Shown: positions 1 through 9,654 of the stretch, piece after piece
How the letters are laid out: each line of letters begins with the position of its first letter
How positions within the stretch are numbered: position 1 is the stretch's first letter
Source of the DNA: Terrilactibacillus sp. S3-3
GTDB lineage: Bacteria; Bacillota; Bacilli; Bacillales; Sporolactobacillaceae
Direction of reading: 5' to 3'
Assembly: GCA_030437565.1 (NCBI GenBank)
Contig: CP129291.1
Coordinates: forward strand, 2,480,001-2,544,000
Length of the DNA stretch: 64,000 nt
Translations under genes and position numbers: made by a program
The notes under the pieces: model-generated
The model's database searches: none
Seen by the model: the letters and a program-made list of their open reading frames with translations, nothing else
Told to the model about the DNA's origin: nothing

Positions 1-768
1 CGACAAAACCGATTTTATTGTCGATCACAACAATTTTGCGGTGATTGCGAAAATTGATTTTATTATTCAGCACGGGGAATGTAACAGGAAAAAAAGGAAC
101 CATTTCGGCACCTGCCGCTCTTAAGTCCTGCACATATTTTTTTGATAACTTCCAGCAGCCCACCGCGTCATACATGAAGCGTACTTCGACTCCCTGCTTC
201 ATCTTATCTTTCAGGGCGGCTTTCAGTTCGGTGCCGATGTGATCATGGCGAACGATGTAATACTCCAAATGAATATGGTGCTTTGCCTGCTTAATAGCGT
301 CAAGAATAGCGGAAAACGTCGCCTCGCCATTCGTCAAAACCCGCGTATCTGTCGCAAACGAAACGGGGTATTGGCCCATTTTGATCGCCAGCGTACGGAG
401 CATTTGCTGATGCCCGTCCATCAATCGGTTGAGCGCCCGCATATCTTCGGACGTAGAATGGCCGTCTACATATTGAATTTCCCGGTCCATAAACGCTCGT
501 TTTCGAAATAAACGCTTCTTGCGCGTATTCTGTCCGAAAATAATATATAATACAAACCCAATCACCGGAAACACAACCAGGACAACGAGCCATGTTATCG
601 TTCTTGAGGGCTGCCTGTTTTCCAGAAAGATCACGATTGCAATAAAACAGACCGCAATGTAAAACCAATATTCAGTGTATTCAACAGCCATCGCTGCCAG
701 TTTTGAAAAAAAAGCAAGATAACAAAAGCGATGATTGTAAACAGTAGAATTTGTAATTTGCCCTTCAT
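1..768 (-). CDS. cls: Cardiolipin synthase, N-terminal part (cut by window edge, one frameshift)
   Basis: Membrane phospholipase D-family enzyme that condenses two phosphatidylglycerols into cardiolipin. The minus strand starts at an ATG behind an AAAGGGG ribosome site and encodes two N-terminal membrane segments (the second reads WLVVLVVFPVIGFVLYIIFG). It then enters the first PLD domain and reaches the catalytic HxK(x)4D motif as HRKIVVID just before the window edge. The second PLD domain lies outside the window. The first membrane segment and the rest are in different frames, with the switch at an 8-base A run near 703-710, probably a homopolymer miscount. Family assignment is firm; whether the native gene is intact cannot be judged. 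Confidence 0.85.
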
Positions 769-923
769 ACTAAGAAACCCCTTTGCTGCTGCTCCAAACT
801 TTCACTCTCATTATTTTACAGTATTAAGATCTTTTTAGAAAGAAAACCGACTGATGGCACCTTCCGGATCAAAAGTGGAAGGCAAATAATGGTAATCCTA
901 ATCACCTTTGCTTGTTCACCGAT

Positions 924-955
924 ACAAAAAAACCGATCCTTCGCCAGAATCGGTT
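924..955 (-). terminator. Intrinsic terminator of mecA
   Basis: On the minus strand a 7-bp stem (AACCGAT/ATCGGTT) with a GC-rich loop is followed by a run of T. It begins at the mecA stop codon. Confidence 0.8.
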
Positions 956-1674
956 ATGGCCGGAACGAAAAACGCGCTTTAATTTCTGTCAGGGCATTTT
1001 CCGCAATGATTTCCGTGCCGTATTCCTTCAAAACATAGATTGTAAGATCTGTTTCAAATCCATATTCCAAAATCGTACTTAAATCATTGTCTTGGATTTG
1101 TTCAGGCAGGCCGTCATAAAAGATGACATTTAAATAATATTTTCCTTTATAGGCGTATAATCCCGTCTGAATCCCTTCATGCTTGATAAAAGTATGGCTC
1201 AGGGCAATCACATCTTCAAAATCTTCAAATCCGATAATAAAAGAAAGGCTGTCCGCCTGGTCTTGCCCGGACGTCTTTTTCAATTTGCGCTTCCGAGGAT
1301 GGCCGCTCTCGCCACTCTCTGTATTATCTATCAGATGCTGTTCATTTAATAGCTGCTCAAGCCCTTCACTTACCGGTATATCCAAATGCTTATTCTCCGA
1401 AATAGGCAGTTCCAGATTCAGGCCGTCTTGAGATAATTGCGCTCTTGTCACAATGATCTCCATCCCCTTTTCCAGTGCTTGAACCTGGATCCATAGCGGA
1501 CCCTCCAGCGAGAAAGCTTCCTGGTTATGGGCTTCATCCATCATTTGCCAAAAAAGTTCTTCACTTCTTTCGCGATTGTACCAGATTTCCTCCCGGTCGA
1601 AGCCGCGATTCTCTATATCAAGATAACTAATATAAAACTTCAACGTACGTCTCATTGATACGTTCAATTTTCAT
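954..1674 (-). CDS. mecA: Adaptor protein MecA (one frameshift near the N-terminus)
   Basis: Adaptor that delivers substrates such as ComK and Spx to the ClpC-ClpP protease. The protein has the typical N-terminal substrate-binding segment (RGFDREEIWYNRERSEELFW), an acidic linker around residues 95-140 and the C-terminal ClpC-binding domain (FEDFEDVIALS onward). The ATG at 1674 sits behind GGGAGAG and gives MKIERINET, which matches MecA N-termini. That frame is left between about 1640 and 1660 by a one-base insertion in an ACGTACG context that is not a homopolymer. The reconstructed length, about 240 residues, is close to the family norm. The neighbours terC and spx match the B. subtilis order, and Spx is a partner in proteolytic control. 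Confidence 0.9.
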
Positions 1675-1889
1675 CAACATCTCTCCCTTCTTCATTATTT
1701 AACATGGGGGGAGCGACCATCCAATAGGGACAATATGATCTTGTACTTCCATTGTATGATAAATCATCTGTAAATGAAATAAAAAAAAAGCATGGTTTTC
1801 TAATAATCCGCACTTGCCTGTAAAGATCAGCAACTGCGAAAAAAGATGCCTTCAAATGCAGGCCGCCGGCAGTGTACACATGTTTTACC

Positions 1890-2101
1890 ATAAAGTGAAA
1901 CTTCAATCAGTGGGTTCTTTTTCGTCCCCCACGGATTGTTAGCTCTTGCCCACAGGACGTGGGTCACACAGACGTTGCCACAGGATGTGGACCTTTAGTC
2001 TGTGTTCCTAAGACCGGGTTTTTACGGGCAGTTATCTCCCGCCTATCTTCTTCGAATTGATTGAAGCCTTAAGGTATGAGTCTTACTGCCCTTAATGCGG
2101 T
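1890..2101 (-). mobile_element. Omega-RNA-like/PATE-like element, copy A
   Basis: One of five close copies of an intergenic element of about 215 bp without a protein gene. Read on the minus strand it starts next to TTTAC and carries nested stems: GGGCAGT with its partner, a TTCAA hairpin, then CACAGAC/GTCTGTG enclosing a GCCACA-TGTGGC hairpin, then a second CCCAC/GTGGG hairpin with the same AGGA(C/T) loop. It ends with an ATCAGTGGG/CCCACTGAT stem and TTTCAC. The architecture resembles the ends of IS200/IS605-type transposons plus a guide-RNA scaffold, which is inference. This copy is the most diverged of the five at its left-end sequence (ACCGC instead of CCCGC). Confidence 0.65.
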
Positions 2102-2392
2102 GTAAATTTTTTTATTTTCATAAAAATGTAAAAAAATCTTTTCTTTATCCTACTAAACCCGGGTCCCAAATTATGCTTCTTATCTTTTAATATATAAATC
2201 AGCCCTCCACGGCGGGCGGATGATCGAACGCCTGAGGGTCACAAAGCAGCATGTTGACTCTTCCCCGCGGGGTTCGGGCATACCTTCCCGGATTCATCAC
2301 AGCGAAGATTACCGAGCGGGCCAATCCATGTGGAATGATTAAGGACAAGTTCGCATATGTTGAAGCGAGACGGTTGAAAGGGGTTTTCTTAC
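2102..2392 (+). other. AT-rich spacer and possible structured leader of terC
   Basis: No gene is seen. The first 90 bases are AT-rich. From about 2200 to 2370 the plus strand becomes GC-rich with self-complementary pieces such as CCCCGCGGGG and GGGCATACCTTCCC. Some TerC genes carry a manganese-sensing yybP-ykoY leader. I could not match its conserved core here, so a riboswitch is only a possibility. Confidence 0.25.
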
Positions 2393-3119
2393 ATGCCATT
2401 TGACCACCACATCCTTCTGCTTATTTTCAATATTATTTTCATCGACATCATTCTTGGCGGCGATAATGCGGTGGTAATTGCCTTGGCATGCCGAAGACTG
2501 CCGGAGAAAAAACGAAATCGCGCAATCATCATCGGGACCGGACTCGCTGTTCTGATCCGGATCGGACTGACGGCCATGATTGCTTCCTTGCTTCACGTTC
2601 CTTATCTCCTTTTTATCGGAGGCGCCTTCCTGATTTTTATTGCTTTAAAATTGATGATCAGCCGCGATGAAAAAAAAAATTAATGTCCAGGCAGGAGGAT
2701 CTTCTCTTTTTGCTGCTGTTCGAACCATTGTCTTTGCCGATATCGTGATGGGGCTGGATAATATGCTGGCCGTAGCCGGGGCATCAAAAGGGCACATCGA
2801 ACTGATTGCTGTCGGCCTTCTCGTTTCCGTGCCCATTATTGTATGGGGCAGTAAAATCATTCTTGTCGCGATGGAGCATTTTCCCTTTCTTATCTATGCA
2901 GGAGGCGGTGTTCTTGTCTATACCGCATCCGAAATGATCACCAGCGAACCCAGGCTTCATCACCTTTTTTCAGGCGACAGCACCCTGATGATCAATCTCG
3001 CGCCGATTCTGATAATATTTGTTCTCGGACTGGGATGGATGATCAATTTTTTTTTTCCGCCCGCGGCTTTTCAAAAAGATAACAGAAAACTCCGGACCTG
3101 CATCTTTCTTAAAGTATAA
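2393..3119 (+). CDS. TerC-family integral membrane protein (frameshifted)
   Basis: Multi-pass membrane protein of the TerC/YkoY/YjbE family, linked in Bacillus to manganese export during exoenzyme metalation. Both halves carry the duplicated acidic membrane motif: FIDIILGGDNAVVIAL near residue 15 and FADIVMGLDNMLAVAG near residue 110, whose Asp/Asn residues are the conserved intramembrane polar positions. The ATG follows GAAAGGGG. The frame changes in a 10-base A run at 2670-2679 coding for a lysine-rich loop. The total length, about 240 residues, is typical. B. subtilis has TerC-family yjbE between spx and mecA, as here, so this is probably its counterpart. Confidence 0.85.
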
Positions 3120-3175
3120 AAAAGCCTCCTGCACAAGACTTGAATACCATTCATGCTTGTGATAAGGAGGCTTTA
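3117..3175. terminator. Bidirectional terminator between terC and spx
   Basis: AAAGCCTCCT and AGGAGGCTTT pair around an internal CACAAG/CTTGTG stem. The minus-strand side ends in TTTTTT, serving spx; the plus-strand side follows the terC stop directly. Confidence 0.75.
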
Positions 3176-3295
3176 GTCCTCTATAAATAAAGAGAAATTC
3201 CTGCTTTCAGAATCCGTCGGTGCAAAACGAACCGACGCTTGTTATATGATTATCTTCGAGCCGGACCTCTTCACACGTTGAAGATTGGAGAACGG

Positions 3296-3694
3296 TTAAT
3301 TGACCAGGCGCTGTGCTTCTTGCAATTGGAAGGTCCGAACCTTTCTTGGCAGGAAGCGGCGAATTTCATCGTCATTGTAACCCACTTGAAGACGTTTGTC
3401 ATCAAGCATAATCGGGCGCCGAAGCAGCCCCGGATTTTCCCGAATCAACTCATAAAGATCCTGAATTGACATTGCATCTAACTGTATATTTAACTCTTGA
3501 AAAGCCTTAGAACGCGTTGAAATGATTTCATCTGTGCCGTCTTCGGTCATGCGTAAAATTTCTTTGATTTCTTCAATGGATAATGGTTCCGAAAAGATAT
3601 TTCTTTCCTTGAATGCGATATCGTGGGCTTTGAGCCAAGCTTTTGCCTTTCTACAAGAAGAAGTACAACTTGGAGATGTATACAATGTAACCAT
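3296..3694 (-). CDS. spx: Transcriptional regulator Spx, with CxxxC instead of CxxC
   Basis: ArsC-fold regulator that binds the RNA polymerase alpha C-terminal domain and activates thiol-stress genes when its N-terminal disulfide forms. The start was chosen at the ATG behind AAGGAGGGTG. The protein is 132 residues and highly similar to B. subtilis Spx throughout ([55 protein letters not shown]). The single oddity is the redox motif: [11 protein letters not shown] has three residues between the cysteines where Spx proteins have two. The extra serine comes from a TCT-TCT repeat at 3656-3664. This could be a 3-bp slippage artefact or a true variant. The family call is certain. Confidence 0.95.
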   Translation of the reverse strand: MVTLYTSPSCTSSCRKAKAWLKAHDIAFKERNIFSEPLSIEEIKEILRMTEDGTDEIISTRSKAFQELNIQLDAMSIQDLYELIRENPGLLRRPIMLDDKRLQVGYNDDEIRRFLPRKVRTFQLQEAQRLVN

Positions 3695-3750
3695 CTTTTC
3701 ACCCTCCTTAAGTGATAAATTTTCCTTCATCCATCTTTCTTTCTCTGGTT

Positions 3751-3779
3751 ATTATATAATAATATTTCTAAATTGGCTA
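3751..3779 (-). promoter_or_regulatory. Sigma-A-type promoter of spx
   Basis: Minus-strand -35 TAGCCA and perfect -10 TATAAT are separated by 17 bp, about 50 bases upstream of the spx start. Confidence 0.6.
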
Positions 3780-3925
3780 GTCCTATTTTTTTTAAAGATA
3801 TGTAAATAGATTGACATCCTGGACAACGAGTGAAGGGGCTCATTTGTTTTATATCCTCTTTTGTCGGTTTAAAAACATCTTTTTAGAATTTTAATTGAAT
3901 TTTTTGCCCATTCGGCCATTTGAGC

Positions 3926-3965
3926 AAAAAAAAAAGGACTGTGACAGCATTGTTCAGTCCTTTTT
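3926..3965 (-). terminator. Intrinsic terminator after the 41-residue ORF
   Basis: The minus strand has AAGGACTG and CAGTCCTT arms around a 13-base loop, followed by ten T. It overlaps the stop codon of the small basic ORF. Confidence 0.8.
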
Positions 3966-4089
3966 ATGCAGGCAATTTTAAATTAGTTGTCGGCGTTTCC
4001 TGTGATTTCGGCTGCCATTGGCCCAAACGCTCCTTCAGCCACTTCCTGATGGCCCCTTTGCGCCGCCTTTTGACGTCTTTGGGTTTCAC
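3964..4089 (-). CDS. Small basic protein, 41 residues, unknown function
   Basis: A GTG codon preceded by AAAGGAGG at 8 bp opens a 41-codon frame ending at an intrinsic terminator. These are the two signals expected of a real short gene. The protein is very basic (MKPKDVKRRRKGAIRKWLKE at the start) with two tryptophans and a Pro/Thr-rich tail. It has no signal peptide or membrane segment. I recognise no family. A larger overlapping frame on the same strand lacks a ribosome site and is judged a shadow. It lies between spx and the thiol-disulfide oxidoreductase, all on the minus strand. Confidence 0.5.
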   Translation of the reverse strand: MKPKDVKRRRKGAIRKWLKERLGQWQPKSQETPTTNLKLPA

Positions 4090-4348
4090 TGGTTACCGCC
4101 TCCTTTATTTTCCGATTCCGGCGATTTATTTTTCCTTTGTCTACACCCCTATTGTGGGCCTTATCCCGCCCGCTTGTCAAGATCATCTTCCCATTTCTTC
4201 TCTCAAAAACAATCCAATATTCTCAATAAGGTGTCTTTTTTCGCTGTCAATTCAACTTGTATTCTGTCTAAGCACGTCGATTGATGCCGCGGCTTTCCGC
4301 TTTTTCAATATAATTTATGAATCATTTTCCGATCGTGTGCGCTGTTAC

Positions 4349-4897
4349 CTACGGCAGCCAATTGCCGATTTCATCCTTCGTGACATTCCCCTGAAAAGAA
4401 TGAATGATTTTCCCATAGGGATCAATCAGAAAAGATTGCGGAATCGCATAAACAGCATAGTCTTTCTTGACTTGCCCATTGGTGTCAAACAGAACCGGAA
4501 ATGAGTATGACTTTTGCTTTAAAAAACGCTGAACTGCCGCGAGCGATGCTTCTTCACTCGTCATGTTGACAGCAAGAACATTTAATTTATCCGGAGAATA
4601 TTGTCTAGAGAGCTCATTTAAAGTCTCGAGTTCCTTGCCGCACTCTCTGCACCAGGTTGTCCATGTCGTTACGAGAACAGTCCGCCCGTGAAAATCGCTT
4701 AATTGTATTACTTTTCCATTATTTGACGCCAGTTTGATCGCAGGAGCCGTTTGCAAGGTATTGCGGACAACCTTAGCCTTTTTGCCGGTTTGTTTCTCTT
4801 GATTATCACGGTGAATCGCAATATCATGAACCAGGGACACCGTGGCCAGTCCGATCAGGGCCAACAGAATAACAGTGATTATGATCTTTTTGTTCAT
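4349..4897 (-). CDS. Membrane-anchored thiol-disulfide oxidoreductase (ResA/TlpA type)
   Basis: Extracytoplasmic thioredoxin-fold protein that exchanges thiols outside the membrane, for example during cytochrome c assembly. An N-terminal signal anchor (residues 4-25, rich in Ile/Leu/Val) is followed by an AhpC/TSA-thioredoxin domain. The active site reads TTWCRECGKE, a CxxC with Arg-Glu between the cysteines, and the cis-proline loop is YAIPQSFLID. About 182 residues, typical of ResA. An upstream GTG would add four residues; the ATG is preferred, although neither has a strong ribosome site. No cytochrome assembly genes lie nearby, so the partner is unknown. Confidence 0.85.
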   Translation of the reverse strand: MNKKIIITVILLALIGLATVSLVHDIAIHRDNQEKQTGKKAKVVRNTLQTAPAIKLASNNGKVIQLSDFHGRTVLVTTWTTWCRECGKELETLNELSRQYSPDKLNVLAVNMTSEEASLAAVQRFLKQKSYSFPVLFDTNGQVKKDYAVYAIPQSFLIDPYGKIIHSFQGNVTKDEIGNWLP

Positions 4898-5039
4898 TCC
4901 ATCACTCACTTTTGACTTTCATCATGGGCTCTCCTTAGAAAGAACGGGATTAGTACAATCTATGACACGAAAAAAAAAGTATGTGAACAAGCTGGAAATT
5001 ATGTTATTTTTGTAGATGAATGAAGGGGCGTGCTGGAAA

Positions 5040-5321
5040 ATGAGAGGACTTGCCATGTCGGCCTGCGGTCTACTAATCATTGCCATTCTTGTTCATTATT
5101 TTTTTGGCTTGCTGAATGAGGCCGTTATCAAAGGATGGCTGATGATCACAATTATTCTATTCGTTATTCATTTAGTGACGAAGAAAAAAAGAAAACTGAA
5201 CAGTAAAAAGGGAATGACTCATATTTTTCGGAATTTAAAAGGCCGGCCACCGGGACTGATAATATATCCTGGCGGTGCGGCCTTTCCTTCTGCTGCAATT
5301 TTTCTATTTATCCCGCATTAA
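5040..5321 (+). CDS. Small membrane protein with two predicted membrane segments
   Basis: The ATG lies 11 bases behind GAAGGGG. Residues 5-25 (LAMSACGLLIIAILVHYFFG) and 33-50 (WLMITIILFVIHLV) are hydrophobic. Then comes a Lys/Arg-rich tail. The annotated end is doubtful: one extra A in the AAGAAAAAAAG tract near 5185 would end the protein at about 5203 with a KKKTEQ tail. A hairpin with terminator character lies inside the longer C-terminus, supporting the shorter form of about 54 residues. Family unknown. Confidence 0.5.
   Translation: MRGLAMSACGLLIIAILVHYFFGLLNEAVIKGWLMITIILFVIHLVTKKKRKLNSKKGMTHIFRNLKGRPPGLIIYPGGAAFPSAAIFLFIPH
5236..5287 (+). terminator. Probable terminator of the small membrane gene
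   Basis: AAAGGCCGGCCACC pairs imperfectly with GGCGGTGCGGCCTTT around an AT-rich loop, followed by a T-rich stretch. Confidence 0.45.
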
Positions 5322-5528
5322 CGGGCAGTAAAACTCCCACCTCAAGGCTTCAATAAATTCGAAGAAGTTATAGGTGGGAGATAACTGCCCGTAAAAGCCC
5401 GATCTTAGGAACACAGACTAAAGGCGCCACATCCTGTGGCAACGTCTGTGTGACCCACGTCCTGTGGGCAAGAGCTAACAATCAGTGGGGATGGAAGAAA
5501 AACCCCACTGATTGAAGTTTCACCTTAT
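5312..5528 (+). mobile_element. Omega-RNA-like/PATE-like element, copy B
   Basis: Same element as copy A but on the plus strand. It abuts TTTAT at its left end (CCCGCATTAACGGGCAGT follows) and ends TTTCACCTTAT at its right end. All stems are intact. The last hairpin CAATCAGTGGGG/CCCCACTGATTG is a perfect 12-bp pair. It lies only 17-22 bp downstream of the oppF stop, so it could act as the 3' end of the opp transcript on the opposite strand. Confidence 0.7.
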
Positions 5529-5544
5529 CTAAATCGCTATTGAA

Positions 5545-6519
5545 TTATTCATCATGAAGATGACAGGCCACCCAATGCCCTTTATGCACTTCATGCCATT
5601 TCGGACGTGCTTCGGCACAGATGTCCATCGCCATCGGGCAGCGCGTCCGGAAGAAGCGGCACCCGCTTGGCGGGTCGATTGGGCTCGGGACATCCCCTTT
5701 AAGAATGATTCGTTCACGACTGCGTTCAATTTCAGGATCAGCCACCGGAATGGCCGACAATAATGCCTTTGTATATGGATGCAGCGGATGGTCGTACAGA
5801 TCGTCGCTGCCGGCCAGCTCGGCCATATTGCCGAGATACATGACGCCGACACGATCGCTGATATGTTTGACCATCGACAGATCGTGGGCGATGAACAGGA
5901 ATGTCAGCCCCTGCATTTTCTGAAGATCTTGCAGCAGATTGACCACTTGCGCCTGTATCGATACGTCCAGTGCTGAAATCGGTTCATCGGCAATGATAAA
6001 GTCGGGATCGACAGACAGCGCCCGGGCGATGCCGATTCTTTGCCTTTGGCCGCCGCTGAATTCATGAGGGTAGCGGTTGGCATGTTCGCGGTTCAGGCCG
6101 ACAGTTTTCAGCAGACGATAGACCAACTCATTCCGCTCTTTCACGGATTTAACTAAATGGTTATCCAGCCCTTCCGCAATAATATCTTTCACCATCATTC
6201 TAGGATTCAATGAAGCATAAGGATCCTGAAAAATCATTTGCATGCGGCGGTTCAATGTTTTTAAATCTTTTTTGGCCAGCCGCCCGGCGATGTCCTGACC
6301 GTCAAAAATCACCTGGCCGTCCGTCGGTTCGTACAGGCGGATAATCGTCCGTCCAGTCGTCGACTTCCCGCATCCGGATTCACCGACAAGACCCAATGTT
6401 TCCCCCTTGTAAATATCAAAACTGACATCGTCAACCGCCTTTAATGTCGCGTTTCTGCCGACATTAAAGAATTTTTTCAGGTGTTTGACCTGAAGCAGCT
6501 TTTCTCTTGTTTCTGACAT
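5545..6519 (-). CDS. oppF: Oligopeptide ABC transporter ATP-binding subunit OppF
   Basis: Second ATPase of the oligopeptide importer. Walker [10 protein letters not shown] at residues 46-54, Q-loop [12 protein letters not shown], signature FSGGQRQR, Walker B IIADEP and switch His in FIAHDLSMV are all present. The C-terminal oligopeptide-transporter extension has the cysteine cluster [15 protein letters not shown] that binds a cofactor in this subfamily. 324 residues and uninterrupted, unlike the other opp genes here. It starts 2 bp after oppD, so it is the last gene of the operon. Confidence 0.95.
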   Translation of the reverse strand: MSETREKLLQVKHLKKFFNVGRNATLKAVDDVSFDIYKGETLGLVGESGCGKSTTGRTIIRLYEPTDGQVIFDGQDIAGRLAKKDLKTLNRRMQMIFQDPYASLNPRMMVKDIIAEGLDNHLVKSVKERNELVYRLLKTVGLNREHANRYPHEFSGGQRQRIGIARALSVDPDFIIADEPISALDVSIQAQVVNLLQDLQKMQGLTFLFIAHDLSMVKHISDRVGVMYLGNMAELAGSDDLYDHPLHPYTKALLSAIPVADPEIERSRERIILKGDVPSPIDPPSGCRFFRTRCPMAMDICAEARPKWHEVHKGHWVACHLHDE

Positions 6520-6521
6520 GT

Positions 6522-7539
6522 CTATTCTCCCCCTACCCCTATCGTTTCGGGCGGACTTACTCTTGGCGCACGGTCATCCAGTAGCCAGCACGCCGCTTTT
6601 TGCGTCTCGGACACTTTTGTGTATTCAGGCATATGACCCACACAGACTTTCATGGCATGCGGACAGCGCGGCGCAAACGGGCAGCCTTTCGGCGGATCGG
6701 AGAGATCCGGAGGGGAACCTGGAATCGCCAGAAGTTTGTCCGTCTTGGCATGCAGCTTCGGCATCGAAGACAAAAGCCCCCAAGTATACGGATGCTTCGG
6801 CTGATAAAAGATTTCGTCGACCGTGCCGGTTTCAATCACTTTGCCGCCATACATCACCGCTACGCGATCGGCGAGGTTGGCAACGACTCCCAGATCATGA
6901 GTGATCAGGACAATCGCCGTTCCTGTTTTTTTCTGTAGATCGCGCATGAGATCAAGGATTTGCGCTTGAATGGTCACATCAAGCGCCGTTGTCGGTTCAT
7001 CGGCAATCAGTACTTTCGGATTGCAGGCCAGAGCGATCGCGATGACGACGCGCTGCCTCATCCCGCCTGAAAATTGATGGGGATATTCATCGACGCGCGA
7101 CTCCGGATTAGGAATGCCGACGAGCTTGAGCAGTTCAACCGCCCGTTTCCGCGCGTCGTGCTTCGCCATATGCTGATGCTTAATCAGCCCTTCCATGATC
7201 TGCTTGCCGATCTTCATTGTCGGATTCAGAGCGGTCATCGGATCTTGAAAAAATCATCGAAATCTCTTTCCCTCGTATCCTCTGCATCTCTTTATTCGAA
7301 TATTTCACTAAATCGTGACCTTCAAATAAAATCTGCCCGTCTTTGATCCTGCCCGGCGGCTGAGGGATCAGGCCCATAATCGCTTTTGACGTGACCGATT
7401 TGCCGGATCCCGATTCACCGACAATCGCCAGTGTCTCTCCCTTGTCCAAGTAAAGATTGACACCGCGAACCGCCTGCACTTCACCGCTGAATGTATCAAA
7501 CGACACCTTTAAATTATTGATTTCCAGTAAATGTCCCAT
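6522..7539 (-). CDS. oppD: Oligopeptide ABC transporter ATP-binding subunit OppD (frameshifted)
   Basis: First ATPase of the importer. The N-terminal part has Walker [17 protein letters not shown] near residue 40. The remainder holds the signature FSGGMRQR, Walker [12 protein letters not shown], the H-loop LITHDLGVV and the cysteine-rich C-terminal extension ([14 protein letters not shown]). The frame breaks in the Q-loop: a 6-base A/T run at 7248-7253 needs one base fewer to read [15 protein letters not shown]. The start ATG follows a GGGGGG-containing ribosome site. Reconstructed length, about 339 residues, is normal for OppD. Confidence 0.93.
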
Positions 7540-7550
7540 CGTGTTCCCCC

Positions 7551-8563
7551 CTAGTGACGCAATTTCGGATCAAACGCATCGCGCAGGCCGTCTCCTAAAA
7601 TATTAAAACAAATGAGCAGTAAACAGATCACAATGCCCGGGAACAATGTTTGATATGATATGTGTGAATCTGCAGCACTTGGTATCCTTTGTTGATTAAC
7701 GAACCTAGTGAAGCCATCGGATCAGTAATTCCGAGTCCTATGAAACTGAGAAAAGCTTCAAAAAAGATCGCATTTGGAATCGAAAACATTGTGTTGACAA
7801 TAATCTGTCCAAGTGAATTGGGGATCAGGTGCTTGAAAATGATCCGGCTATGACCTGCCCCTAAAGTTCTTGAAGCAAGGACGTATTCATCATTTTTCAA
7901 CCTTATCATCTGGCCGCGGACAATCCGCGACATCGGCACCCAGTTGATCGCCAAAATCGCAATGGTTATCGTAATCAGTCCCGGCTTCAAAACTAGAATC
8001 AGGAGAATCGTCCAAACCAGATAGGGAATGCTGTAAATGATTTCAACGGTCCGCTGCATAATATTATCAATTTTACCGCCGAAATAACCGGAAATGCCTC
8101 CGTAAACAACGCCAATCAGCAAATCGACCAGTGTAGCAACCAAAGCAATAATAAGGGAAATACGTGTCCCCGACCACGTCCTCGTCCATAAATCGCGCCC
8201 CAGTCCGTCTGTACCAAACCAGTAATAGCCGTGTACATTATGACTCTGATAGACATCGACGCCGTTTTCTTTGCCGTCAAAAGGGTGAATCCACGACAAC
8301 ATTTGTATTTTAGGCGGCACGTTGGCCCGGCTCAGATCTTGATCATCGATAGTGTGGTGACTAAATACCGGTCCAAAAATCGCCATCAAGATCAGTAAAA
8401 TGATAATAACACTGGAGACGATAGCCGCTTTATTCCGCAATAATCGATGAAAAGCATCACTCCAAAAGCTCGTCGCTTCGCCGCCTATTTTTTCGGCCGA
8501 CTCAGAAGCAATATCTGCCGGAGCAAATAAATCTTCCGAAATCTCTAAATTTGGTGCCGCCAT
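7551..8563 (-). CDS. oppC: Oligopeptide ABC transporter permease OppC (frameshifted at C-terminus)
   Basis: Inner-membrane permease with an OppC-type N-terminal segment, six membrane spans and the EAA loop that contacts the ATPases ([20 protein letters not shown]). The start ATG is 8 bp behind AGGAGG and one base after the oppB stop. Near 7649 one A appears missing. Restoring it replaces an abnormal tail with [20 protein letters not shown] and a stop at 7551, the standard OppC ending ([13 protein letters not shown]). Confidence 0.93.
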
Positions 8564-8564
8564 A

Positions 8565-9498
8565 TCATTCGCCTCCTGTGACTCGAATTCTCGGATCAAT
8601 CACACCATAGAGAATATCAATGATGAAAATGGTCAAAATAAACATGCCGGCATAAAGCTCAGTTGTCCCCATGATCATCGGATAATCATTGGTCACAATC
8701 GATTCGACAAACTGAGAACCAATCCCGGGAATCGTAAAAATATTTTCAATAACGAGTGAACCCGTGACAATCGCTGCCGTCAACGGGCAACGGGCCAAGG
8801 ATCGTCATCACCGGAATAAGCGCATTGCGCACGCCATGTTTAAAAACAATGGCGCCTGTCGACAACCCTTTTGCCTTTGCGGTGACGATATAGTCCTGAT
8901 TAAGGACCTCCACCATTTCCGTCCGCATAAATCGGGCGACTTCCGCCACAACGCCCACCGCTAGAGAAAGCACCGGCAGAACATGACTGCTTGGTCCGCT
9001 CCAATCGGCAACCGGGAACAATTGTATTTTTACCCCAAGCCAATATTGCAATAAAGCGGCAAAAATAAACGAGGGAATAGAAATCCCCAGAACGGAAATA
9101 ATCATTGTGCCGTAATCAAGAAAAGTTCCCCTTTTCAACCCGGCGACGATTCCTAACAAGAGACCGATTTGTTCCGACAGCAATCGATTCGACGCCCAAA
9201 TCTAGTGATACGGGAAATTTTTGTGCTAGAATCTGAGTCACCGGCTGCATTCCAAATTGAAAAAGATCCTCCTAAATCGCCGTGAATAAAATTCCATAAA
9301 TAATGGACATACTGCACGGGAACCGGCTGATCCAGTCCATAATAATGCCGCAATTGCGCAACCTGCTCGTGAGACAGTCTGTTTTGATTTTTGAAAGGCG
9401 TCCCCGGCAGCAGTTTCATCGCAATGAATGTCAATGTCACCACGACAAAAAAAAGATAAAATCATATAACCGATACGCTTCAACAGATATCTTATCAT
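8565..9498 (-). CDS. oppB: Oligopeptide ABC transporter permease OppB (four frame breaks)
   Basis: Inner-membrane permease. It begins MIRYLLKRIGYMILSF and continues through typical OppB blocks (LLPGTPF, YGLDQPVPVQY, AKAKGLSTGAIVFKHGVRNALIPV, EAA-like loop) to VIDPRIRVTGGE. Breaks lie at an A run near 9447-9454, an A run at 9260-9264, near 9180, and at a 7-bp tandem duplication (CAACGGG twice, 8781-8794). Removing the duplication restores ILGPLTAAIVTGSLVIE. The last break is not a homopolymer, so it deserves checking against reads. It sits directly upstream of oppC. Confidence 0.9.
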
Positions 9499-9582
9499 CG
9501 CCGCTCCTCCTTTATTTCATGGCTTTAAAAATGAGCATATAAAAATTCGAAAACTATCAATTTTTAATCTATACGGTTAATT

Positions 9583-9619
9583 TAAAAAGAGAGCATATGC
9601 CTTGCGACATATACTCTCC
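9583..9619 (-). terminator. Partial terminator between oppA and oppB
   Basis: The minus strand has GAGAGTATATG and CATATGCTCTC arms with an 8-base loop, followed by TTTTT. Such a hairpin after oppA commonly leaves the binding protein more abundant than the permeases. Confidence 0.7.
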
Positions 9620-9654
9620 GGGCTTTCAAATTTTTCCCATTCTAAGCCGGCTTT

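Noticed and set aside
300-668. 122-codon minus-strand frame in the cls region
   Set aside because: It is an alternate frame of cardiolipin synthase; the PLD-family sequence is in the neighbouring frame.
1890-2101. Classical IscB/HEARO RNA
   Set aside because: The hairpin order and conserved strings differ from the one IscB guide-RNA scaffold I can recall, and no HNH endonuclease gene is adjacent. The TnpB/IS605-like reading fits the borders better, though it is unproven.
3920-4504. 194-codon plus-strand frame
   Set aside because: It lies antisense to the small basic gene and the thiol-disulfide oxidoreductase, has no family features and no ribosome site.
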